Source: Saccharofermentans sp.
GTDB lineage: Bacteria > Bacillota > Clostridia > Saccharofermentanales > Saccharofermentanaceae
Reading direction: 5' to 3'
NCBI GenBank assembly: GCA_024403675.1
Contig: JAKSRH010000007.1
Location: 1 to 64,000, forward strand
Length of the DNA: 64,000 nt
How positions within the stretch are numbered: position 1 is the stretch's first letter; each line of letters starts with the position of its first letter. This document shows positions 33,661 to 40,403 of this stretch, piece after piece. The translations under genes and the position numbers were made by a program. Below the pieces are notes generated by a model that did not search any database, was not told the origin of the DNA, and was given only the letters and a program-made list of their open reading frames with translations.

Positions 33661-34515
33661 ATGTGCAACTGTAATGATGATTACAGGGGTTACTGTAGTG
33701 ACCTCGTAAACAACGCTGTGTCAGATGAAGTATATGTAGATTCGGTAAAACGTCTTGCGTCTTCTTATGAAGAACGTAAGGTGAGTAACACATCCGTGAA
33801 GGACTTGCCCGAGTCCATGAAGACTGATGCTTGGAATGTGGTAATGCATGATACCAGACTTTTGATTAAACAGGTTAATAGCACCAAGGTTGAGGAAATT
33901 CACAGGGAGGATATTATCAATATTCACCTTGCAGATGCTTTTAAAGCGGCACTTAATTGTGATTTCACTAAGAATAATTTTTACAATTATGTCCCTACTG
34001 TTTTTAGTGACAGCATGAAGACTTTTTATATTGAAAATAACAATGGTCCGACTGTAAAGGAGTCTTATAATGCTGAATCTAATCGTCAGGCGAAGGCACG
34101 TAAGGTATTGGCAGAACAGCTTGGTCATATGCCTTCTGACGAAGAGTTTGCGAAGTATAGTGGAAAGACAATTAAAAGCGTCAAAGAACACAGAATTCAG
34201 TATGAATCTCGCCAGTCAGGGGAGCTTTTGCCTGAAGTTGCTGCTCCGAGAAAGGATCTCATTGATGAGATTTTTTATGGTGCCGTTAACATGGATGACT
34301 TCTACGATACGCTTACCCCTCGAGAGTTTAAGATTTACTCAATGGCGTATGGCGTAAATGGTGAAAAGAAGATGCCTCTTACTAAGTTGGCGAGTCACTT
34401 TGGTACTACAAAAAATAGTATTAATGCCACCCTTACTCTTATTGAGAGAAGGATGAATGATTTTCTCAAACCATACGGTATCGTGGCGGATTTTAAACGT
34501 AAAAAGTTGGTTTAA
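33661..34515 (+). CDS. Divergent sigma-70 family protein
   Basis: The 284-residue protein follows the order of sigma-70 regions 2 to 4. Around residues 58-125 is a degenerate region 2 (WNVVMHDTRLLIKQV, REDIINIHLADAFKAAL, NFYNYV). Around 138-180 is a good region 3 (RQAKARKVLAEQLGHMPSDE EFAKYSGK). Around 218-275 is region 4 with a helix-turn-helix (LTPREFKIYSMAYGVNG, LTKLASHFGTTKNSINATL). It may direct RNA polymerase to promoters of this island or bind the iterons upstream. ATG follows AAGGAG, and the AAA2 gene starts 15 bp after its stop. Confidence 0.68.
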   Translation: MCNCNDDYRGYCSDLVNNAVSDEVYVDSVKRLASSYEERKVSNTSVKDLPESMKTDAWNVVMHDTRLLIKQVNSTKVEEIHREDIINIHLADAFKAALNCDFTKNNFYNYVPTVFSDSMKTFYIENNNGPTVKESYNAESNRQAKARKVLAEQLGHMPSDEEFAKYSGKTIKSVKEHRIQYESRQSGELLPEVAAPRKDLIDEIFYGAVNMDDFYDTLTPREFKIYSMAYGVNGEKKMPLTKLASHFGTTKNSINATLTLIERRMNDFLKPYGIVADFKRKKLV

Positions 34516-34530
34516 TAATAGGAGGTTTAA

Positions 34531-36042
34531 ATGTGTAAATATGCGCACATTGATAGTTTGACCATGAGTTGTTCTCAGATTCGTGAGGAGGGCGAAGGTC
34601 TTAAATATGATAGAAGAAGACTTCGTTATTTGACGGCCTATGCCATTAATAATGGAATTTGTTTTGAGTATGACGACTTGATTAATGAGGCTAAGAATAT
34701 AGAAGTATCTTTATTGAGTGATGAGGTTAGCTATCTCGAATATATGAAGCTTCAGCAGATTGCTAGTAATATCGCTTATGTTGCTGCTCTTATTGGATAC
34801 AAGATTGAGTTTAGTATCGATGTAGAGTATCGATTTGATGGTGAGATGACTAAAGAGGATTTTGGAGACTTCCGTTCTGTGGATCTTAAGGTCTGTGATA
34901 ATTTGCTTTATAGCCGTGATGAATATAATCCTGTATTTGCTGGTGAAGAATATCCATGGGACTATGATATTGAGGCGATTTTGGGTATGGACGAGATGGA
35001 AAATCAGGCTGAGGTGAGTACGGTGGGCTTTGCTGAGAGAACGGAATTTATGAACCCTCTTCTTAGCAGGAAGGACTATGAGTCGATTCGTAAGATTCTT
35101 TCGGGTAATTATGACGCAGAAAAGAATGGTGCTCGTAGAGTTAAGTGTGTTTCGGATTTTTGTAATATCGGAATCGCACCGACTAGATTCGACAGTATGT
35201 CGGCGGTGGAGGTGTATAACTCGATTCGTAAAGCACTTGAAGAAGCAAATGTGCCATCTGTTATTATCAAGCTTTTGTGTCCAGCTCTTAGGAAGTATTG
35301 TGAAACCGGTGAATGGAAGCCTGTGATTCTGGTTGGAAAAGGCGGTGTAGGTAAGACTAAGACAGCTCAGATTATCGCAGATATTGTTGGTCTTCCTTTT
35401 AAACAGGTATCGGCTACTAACATGGCGACTAGTTTTGGTCTCGGGGGCTGTGCACCTCATTACACCTCGGCGGATTGTGGCGTGCTTACTAGACATATGA
35501 TTGATAATAGCGCGCTTAATGTGGCCTTTCTTGTTGATGAGATTGATAAGTGTCAGTCTGGAGGTAGTGGAGTTAATCTTGAATATGAGTTGCTTTCTGT
35601 GTGTGATGGTACTTCGCTCATTCACGACAAGTTTATGGGTATTGATGTTAACACCAGTCGCTGCATGATTTTTCTTACAGCTAATGATGAACGTGATATC
35701 TCACCTTATCTTCGTGATCGTTGTGAGATTATTCATTTTCCGGAACCAACTCTCGATCGTATTAAAGTGATTATTCTCAACAAGTTTTACACGAGAAAAA
35801 ACAAGGACTCAGTTCTTAAATATGTGGACTTTGATGAGAGTATTGTGACTGATGGCATTGATGTTCTTTGGGAAAGAGAGTGTAGGTCTTTCAGGGCTTA
35901 TGAGCACTTCCTTGATGAACTTTTCCGTGAAGTGGAAAGACGTTATTTTGAGAGTAATGGTAAGCCGATAGTATCCAAGGATATTGTTGAATTTATTGTT
36001 GGTAACATCCGTTCCGTGTATGGAAATAAAATTGGATTTTGA
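34531..36042 (+). CDS. Lon-like AAA+ ATPase, module copy 2
   Basis: The 503-residue protein has an N-terminal domain (about 1-170) related to that of AAA1 only loosely. Its AAA+ domain has Walker A GKGGVGKT (269-276), Walker B LVDEIDK, sensor 1 IFLTAND and YLRDRC. The blocks SATNMATS, IDKCQSGGSGVNLE and DKFMGI are almost the same as in copy 1. The C terminus ends YGNKIGF, as copy 1 ends YGNTIGF. No protease domain. ATG follows AGGAGG. It lies between the sigma-like and HIRAN-like genes, with short gaps. Confidence 0.78.
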   Translation: MCKYAHIDSLTMSCSQIREEGEGLKYDRRRLRYLTAYAINNGICFEYDDLINEAKNIEVSLLSDEVSYLEYMKLQQIASNIAYVAALIGYKIEFSIDVEYRFDGEMTKEDFGDFRSVDLKVCDNLLYSRDEYNPVFAGEEYPWDYDIEAILGMDEMENQAEVSTVGFAERTEFMNPLLSRKDYESIRKILSGNYDAEKNGARRVKCVSDFCNIGIAPTRFDSMSAVEVYNSIRKALEEANVPSVIIKLLCPALRKYCETGEWKPVILVGKGGVGKTKTAQIIADIVGLPFKQVSATNMATSFGLGGCAPHYTSADCGVLTRHMIDNSALNVAFLVDEIDKCQSGGSGVNLEYELLSVCDGTSLIHDKFMGIDVNTSRCMIFLTANDERDISPYLRDRCEIIHFPEPTLDRIKVIILNKFYTRKNKDSVLKYVDFDESIVTDGIDVLWERECRSFRAYEHFLDELFREVERRYFESNGKPIVSKDIVEFIVGNIRSVYGNKIGF

Positions 36043-36057
36043 CGGGGGATTATTAGT

Positions 36058-36363
36058 ATGGATATTTTTGTATCTATTGTTGATTGTGACTGCTTTTGGG
36101 GAACTGACATGCTTAGAAGAGGCGATAAGCTTACTCTTATAAAGGAAAAGGATAATCCATTTCCTGAGGCGATTCTTGCTGTGTATAAGCCCCTTGGTAG
36201 TATTGGTTATGTAGCGGATCTTTGCAGTGACAGTTTTTATAGTGCCGGAAGAATTTACGATAAGTTTCAGGATGAAGCGGAGGCTGAGATTTCCTTTATT
36301 CTTAGTGATGGAAGCGTAATTTGCAGGGTGAAGAATCTTGAGATGCCCAAGGTCGCGATGTAG
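36058..36363 (+). CDS. Small HIRAN-like protein
   Basis: The 101-residue protein carries GDKLTLIKEKDNPFPEAILAV followed by LGSIGYVADL. This is the pattern of the HIRAN domain (G-x-x-LxL-x-x-E-x-x-NPxxxxAIxV, then IGYV). HIRAN domains bind ends of single-stranded DNA at damaged or stalled sites. It is 15 bp after AAA2 and so part of the same transcript. The start follows GGGGG, a usable but not ideal site. Confidence 0.6.
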   Translation: MDIFVSIVDCDCFWGTDMLRRGDKLTLIKEKDNPFPEAILAVYKPLGSIGYVADLCSDSFYSAGRIYDKFQDEAEAEISFILSDGSVICRVKNLEMPKVAM

Positions 36364-36371
36364 GAGGTAAT

Positions 36372-36641
36372 ATGAGATGTAATTATTGTTATATTATTGC
36401 CCATAAAGAAGGATGTCCTGGAAGCTATGTTGTGAAGACCTTTTATGGTCCTACTGGTAAATCCCTTTATTCATATCTTAGGGCCAAGACTCGGTTCAGT
36501 GATGTGAAGATTAGTATTGCCAAGCGTGGCAAGAACTTTGACAACAACGGTCCTTATTTGTATGTATTCTCGGAGATTGAGTTTATACGTAAGGTAACAA
36601 GTTTGTGTAATGATTATATTGATAATGTGGTGGATCTTTGA
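36372..36641 (+). CDS. Small unknown protein (89 aa)
   Basis: It starts MRCNYCYIIAHKEGCPGSYV and is basic, with three Cys near the N terminus. The rest is probably alpha/beta. ATG follows GGAGG eight bases after the HIRAN-like gene, so it belongs to the same transcript, which ends at the terminator at 36671. Not recognised. Confidence 0.65.
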   Translation: MRCNYCYIIAHKEGCPGSYVVKTFYGPTGKSLYSYLRAKTRFSDVKISIAKRGKNFDNNGPYLYVFSEIEFIRKVTSLCNDYIDNVVDL

Positions 36642-36670
36642 TTTTGGTTGATTAATTATAATATGCGGTA

Positions 36671-36698
36671 GGAGAGCCTGATGGGCTCTCCTTTTTTT
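36671..36698 (+). terminator. Terminator closing the X/AAA/sigma/HIRAN cluster
   Basis: GGAGAGCC-TGAT-GGGCTCTCC followed by seven T. Confidence 0.9.
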
Positions 36699-36766
36699 GT
36701 GTGTCCGTTTAAAGGGACAGCCATGGGTATAGAATTAAGTCATACCAAGTGAAGGAGGAGAACATT

Positions 36767-36886
36767 ATGAGGAGAGAAACTAGAGATCATTTGGATAGAG
36801 TAGGCGCAGATCTTTTATTGATTCTTGTCATGATTATTTGTATTCCTATTGCTTTTTTCGATGAGATTAGTAAACGTCGTTTTTGA
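36767..36886 (+). CDS. 39-aa membrane peptide
   Basis: ATG follows AAGGAGGAG. The product has a charged start (MRRETRDHLDRVGAD), one membrane helix (LLLILVMIICIPIAFF) and a basic end. Small membrane peptides of this form can be toxins or regulators. A strong ribosome site supports translation, but no function can be assigned. Confidence 0.55.
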   Translation: MRRETRDHLDRVGADLLLILVMIICIPIAFFDEISKRRF

Positions 36887-36940
36887 AAAAATAAAGAGGC
36901 TCTTTTTATGCGGGTGAGATATGTATATTGGAAGTGAAGT

Positions 36941-37177
36941 ATGAATGAAAAAAGGTATGATATAGATGGTAATCCATTTTCTTTTCCTAGCGTTGAATTA
37001 GATAAGCGTGAGGTGTCTAAAATTATTCATGAGGTAAATGAGGTTTACTTTAAGAAATATGTTGGAAAAAAGTATATTATTCATAGATCATTGGATTTGA
37101 ATAACAATTACTGTATATACTATTTAGAAATACATGGTTTTTCAGACTACAATATAGTAGAAAAGTTTTACGACTAG
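36941..37177 (+). CDS. Small unknown protein (78 aa)
   Basis: It starts MNEKRYDIDGNPFSFPSVEL and is charged and soluble. A weak GGAAG site precedes the ATG. The next gene starts eight bases after its stop. Not recognised. Confidence 0.5.
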   Translation: MNEKRYDIDGNPFSFPSVELDKREVSKIIHEVNEVYFKKYVGKKYIIHRSLDLNNNYCIYYLEIHGFSDYNIVEKFYD

Positions 37178-37185
37178 GAGTTGCT

Positions 37186-37407
37186 ATGAAAGTATTGATA
37201 GAAAAAATAATGAAAATTCCAGATGTTTATGATGATTTCGTTTTAGGGGTAGTTAATTATGCCAAGATGAATCCAGATCATGTTGTTGTTTTGAATGAAT
37301 TTATGGATAGTAAAAAAGATGTTATGACATCTGACGTAGTGGAATTTATTATGAAACAACCTGATTTTCACACATATAGTGCAAACTTAAAAAAGAATGT
37401 TTCGTAA
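37186..37407 (+). CDS. Small unknown protein (73 aa)
   Basis: It starts MKVLIEKIMKIPDVYDDFVL and is probably helical. ATG follows AGGAG and lies eight bases after the preceding ORF, so the two are likely co-transcribed. The macrodomain gene follows by 18 bp. Its length and helical form would fit an immunity or antitoxin-like protein, but there is no direct evidence for that. Confidence 0.55.
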   Translation: MKVLIEKIMKIPDVYDDFVLGVVNYAKMNPDHVVVLNEFMDSKKDVMTSDVVEFIMKQPDFHTYSANLKKNVS

Positions 37408-37425
37408 ACTAACTAAGGAGAATAT

Positions 37426-37923
37426 ATGAAGATTTTTGTCGGTGATATTACAACTTTAAAGTGCGACGCAATTGTTAATGCTGCTAATCAGTCACTTCTT
37501 GGAGGAGGTGGTGTAGATGGTGCTATTCATAGAGCTGCAGGACCAAAGCTGGTGGAGGAGTGTCGTACTCTTCATGGATGTCAGACTGGTGATGCAAAGA
37601 TTACGCTTGGATACAATTTGCCTGCGAAGCATGTTATCCATACAGTAGGCCCTGTATATAGTGGAGATAATACAGATCCAATCAAGCTCGCCTCTTGTTA
37701 CACGAGATCTCTTGAGGTGGCGAAGGAGAATGATTTACATAGCATTGCCTTTTCGGCTATTTCCACAGGAGTGTATGGTTATCCAATTAAGGCTGCGACT
37801 ATTGTAGCGGTAAAGGCAGTTCGTTCTTGGCTTGAGGCAAACCCTGATTATGAGATAGATGTTATATTTTGTTGCTTTAGTCAGAATGCCGCTAATGTTT
37901 ACCAGGAAGTGCTTAATTCTTGA
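37426..37923 (+). CDS. Macrodomain protein (ADP-ribose binding/removing)
   Basis: The 165-residue protein is a single macrodomain. It shows GDITTLKCDAIVNAANQSLL, GGGGVDGAIHRAAG, TGDAKITLGYNLPAKHVIHT and the late loop ISTGVYGYP. These are the ADP-ribose-binding and catalytic loops of the YmdB/MacroD type, which release O-acetyl-ADP-ribose or remove mono-ADP-ribose from proteins. ATG follows AAGGAG. It is the last gene before the nitrogen region. Confidence 0.9.
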   Translation: MKIFVGDITTLKCDAIVNAANQSLLGGGGVDGAIHRAAGPKLVEECRTLHGCQTGDAKITLGYNLPAKHVIHTVGPVYSGDNTDPIKLASCYTRSLEVAKENDLHSIAFSAISTGVYGYPIKAATIVAVKAVRSWLEANPDYEIDVIFCCFSQNAANVYQEVLNS

Positions 37924-37948
37924 CGTAAATTATCAAGAAAATTTATTC

Positions 37949-37977
37949 TTGACACCTTCGTCTCGTAGCGATATATT
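37949..37977 (+). promoter_or_regulatory. glnN promoter
   Basis: TTGACA, 17 bases, TATATT. The start point near 37984 puts both leader hairpins inside the glnN transcript. Confidence 0.8.
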
Positions 37978-37986
37978 AACTGCGTA

Positions 37987-38030
37987 AGAAGCAAAGGCGC
38001 TTTGGAAGTAATTCCAAGGCGCTTTTTATT
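37987..38030 (+). terminator. glnN leader hairpin 1
   Basis: AGAAGCAAAGGCGCTT (37987-38002) opens a stem GCGCTTTGGA / TCCAAGGCGC (37997-38006 with 38013-38022), followed by a long T-rich tract. It is terminator-like and sits between promoter and gene. Confidence 0.75.
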
Positions 38031-38052
38031 TTTTATTATTTGATTACTTTCG

Positions 38053-38098
38053 AGAAGCAATGGCGCTTCGGGAGGCAGTACCTCTCGAGGCTTTTTTA
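38053..38098 (+). terminator. glnN leader hairpin 2
   Basis: AGAAGCAATGGCGCTT (38053-38068) repeats the start of hairpin 1 with one change. The stem GCTTCGGGAGG / CCTCTCGAGGC with loop CAGTA ends in six T. There are two attenuator-like hairpins in tandem before glnN. Confidence 0.75.
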
Positions 38099-38131
38099 TT
38101 TCTCGAGCAAGTTGAAAGGAGAATGAATAAC

Positions 38132-40228
38132 ATGGAAAAGATCCCAGAACTTTATGGAAGTCTTGTATTTAATGACAAGGTAATGAGAGATAAGCTCCCA
38201 AAGGATATTTACAAGGCGCTTAAGAAGACAATTGAGAAGAATACACACCTTGAGCTTGATGTAGCTAACGCAGTTGCAATCGCTATGAAGGAGTGGGCAG
38301 TAGAGAATGGTGCTACACACTTTACTCACTGGTTCCAGCCACTTACAGGTACTACAGCTGAGAAGCACGATTCCTTTATTAATCCAGTAGGTAACGGCGA
38401 AATCATCATGGAGTTCTCTGGTAAGGAACTCGTTAAGGGTGAGCCTGATGCTTCTTCCTTCCCATCTGGTGGTCTTCGTGATACATCTGAGGCTAGAGGT
38501 TATACAGCTTGGGATCCATCAAGCTATGCATTCATTAAGGATGGCACACTTTGCATTCCTACAGCATTCTGCTCTTACACAGGTGAGGCTCTTGATAAGA
38601 AGACTCCACTTCTTCGTTCTATGGATGCTCTTTCTAAGGAAGCAACAAAGGTTCTTAATATCATTGGCGCAACAGATGTAGAGTCTGTTACAACAACAGT
38701 AGGTCCTGAGCAGGAGTACTTCCTCATTAATAAGGAAGATTACGCAGCTCGTCGTGACCTCCTCTTTACAGGTAGAACACTTCTTGGTTCTATGCCTCCT
38801 AAGGGTCAGGAGATGGAGGACCATTACTTCGGTACAATTAAGCCACGTGTAAGTGCTTTCATGCACGACCTCGACTTAGAGCTCTGGAAGCTTGGTATTC
38901 CAGCTAAGACAAAGCACAATGAGGTTGCTCCTTGCCAGCACGAGCTTGCTCCAGTATTTGATACAACTAATGTAGCTGTTGATCACAACCAGCTCACAAT
39001 GGAAGTTATGAAGAAGGTAGCTGACAAGCACGGTTATGTTTGTCTCCTCCATGAGAAGCCTTTCGCAGGTATTAATGGTTCTGGTAAGCACAACAACTGG
39101 TCCATGAGCACAAATACGGGTGTTAACCTCCTTGATCCAGGTAAGACACCTGCAGATAACGTAAAGTTCCTCGTATTCCTCGCAGCAGTTATCAAGGCTG
39201 TTGATGATTACGCAGATATGATGAGACTTTCTGTAGCTTCTGCTGGTAACGACCACAGACTTGGTGCTAACGAGGCTCCTCCAGCAATCATCTCCATCTT
39301 CCTTGGTGATGAGCTTACAGCAGTAATCGAGTCTATCGAGAATGATACATTCTTCAGCAAGGCTGATAACGTAACAATGGAGATGGGTGCTAAGGTTATC
39401 CCACACTTCACAAGAGATACAACAGATCGTAACAGAACTTCACCATTCGCATTTACAGGTAACAAGTTCGAGTTCAGATCCCTTGGTTCTTCTGCTTCTG
39501 TTGCAGATCCTAACGTAATCCTTAACACAGCAGTTGCTGAGGTTCTCTCTCAGTTCTCCGCTGAACTCAAGGATGTAGCTGCTGATGAGATGGACGCTGC
39601 AGTTCACGCACTCATTAAGAAGACAATCATCGAGCACAAGAGAGTTATCTTCAACGGTAACGGTTACTCTGCTGAGTGGGTTGAGGAAGCTGCTAAGAGA
39701 GGCCTTTATAACCTCCGTTCTACACCAGAAGTACTTCCTACATTCCTTGCAAAGAAGAATGTTGATCTCTTCACAAGCCACGGTATCTACACAGAGTCTG
39801 AGATTCATTCTAGATATGAGATTATGCTTGAGAACTACTGCAAGATTCTCCACATCGAGGCAAAGACAATGAAGGATATGCTCTATCATGACTTCATGCC
39901 AGCTGTATCTCTCTATGTTGATTCTCTTACAAACTCTATCATCTCTAAGAAGAGTATTTCTGAGGCAATCAAGACAACAGCAGATGAGAAGATGCTTGCT
40001 AAGATTGTTGACCTCTATGAGGAACTCTCAGTTGTTACAGAGAAGCTCGAGGCAGATATTGCTACAGCTGAGGGCATGGATGACTTGCTCGCTACTGCAA
40101 ACTTCTACCATGAGACAGTTATGGGTGATATGAACGATGCTCGTAAAATCGCAGATACAATCGAAGAGTATCTCCCAGAAGATTGCATCCCTTATCCAAC
40201 ATACAGCAAGATGCTCTTCTACGTTTGA
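38132..40228 (+). CDS. glnN: Glutamine synthetase type III
   Basis: The 698-residue length and sequence are those of GSIII. It begins MEKIPELYGSLVFND and has TTVGPEQEYFLI, CQHELAPVFDTTNVAVDHNQ, FAGINGSGKHNNWSM and ATP/metal residues in GNDHRLGANEAPPAI. It joins ammonia and glutamate to glutamine as a dodecamer. The start at 38132 has GAAAGGA at proper spacing, and an ATG nine bases upstream is too close to that site. It is single-gene between the leader hairpins and the amt leader. The tandem hairpins suggest control by transcription attenuation in response to nitrogen. Confidence 0.95.
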   Translation: MEKIPELYGSLVFNDKVMRDKLPKDIYKALKKTIEKNTHLELDVANAVAIAMKEWAVENGATHFTHWFQPLTGTTAEKHDSFINPVGNGEIIMEFSGKELVKGEPDASSFPSGGLRDTSEARGYTAWDPSSYAFIKDGTLCIPTAFCSYTGEALDKKTPLLRSMDALSKEATKVLNIIGATDVESVTTTVGPEQEYFLINKEDYAARRDLLFTGRTLLGSMPPKGQEMEDHYFGTIKPRVSAFMHDLDLELWKLGIPAKTKHNEVAPCQHELAPVFDTTNVAVDHNQLTMEVMKKVADKHGYVCLLHEKPFAGINGSGKHNNWSMSTNTGVNLLDPGKTPADNVKFLVFLAAVIKAVDDYADMMRLSVASAGNDHRLGANEAPPAIISIFLGDELTAVIESIENDTFFSKADNVTMEMGAKVIPHFTRDTTDRNRTSPFAFTGNKFEFRSLGSSASVADPNVILNTAVAEVLSQFSAELKDVAADEMDAAVHALIKKTIIEHKRVIFNGNGYSAEWVEEAAKRGLYNLRSTPEVLPTFLAKKNVDLFTSHGIYTESEIHSRYEIMLENYCKILHIEAKTMKDMLYHDFMPAVSLYVDSLTNSIISKKSISEAIKTTADEKMLAKIVDLYEELSVVTEKLEADIATAEGMDDLLATANFYHETVMGDMNDARKIADTIEEYLPEDCIPYPTYSKMLFYV

Positions 40229-40274
40229 TAGCCTGAGCGCTTGATAACACTTGGCCCAGCGGTGGGCAGCTAAA

Positions 40275-40301
40275 TTAACCGTTTTTCATTTTCCATATAT
40301 T
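40275..40301 (+). promoter_or_regulatory. Candidate amt promoter
   Basis: TTAACC and TATATT with 15 bases between. The spacing is short and this is only a candidate, but the -10 box lies just before the GCAAAGGCGC leader start, as in carA and glnN. Confidence 0.4.
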
Positions 40302-40306
40302 CATAC

Positions 40307-40345
40307 GCAAAGGCGCGTAGCTTTTCCCGGAGCTATGCGCCTTTG
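40307..40345 (+). terminator. amt leader hairpin
   Basis: GCAAAGGCGC (40307-40316) enters an 11-bp stem GGCGCGTAGCT / AGCTATGCGCC (40312-40322 with 40331-40341), followed by TTTGTAATTT. It uses the same leader word as glnN and carA. Confidence 0.65.
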
Positions 40346-40403
40346 TAATTTATGGAAGATCTTTACATAAGAGTGAAAAACAAAAAAAGGAGGAAAAGAA
40401 AAA

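Noticed and set aside
37987-38098. Standard ANTAR double-hexaloop target before glnN
   Set aside because: Two hairpins are present, but neither loop fits A at position 1 with G at position 4. I kept only the weaker statement that an ANTAR protein may act here.
38060-38131. Longer glnN start at 38060
   Set aside because: The extra codons come from leader hairpin 2, and the GSIII N terminus starts at MEKIPELYG with a proper ribosome site.
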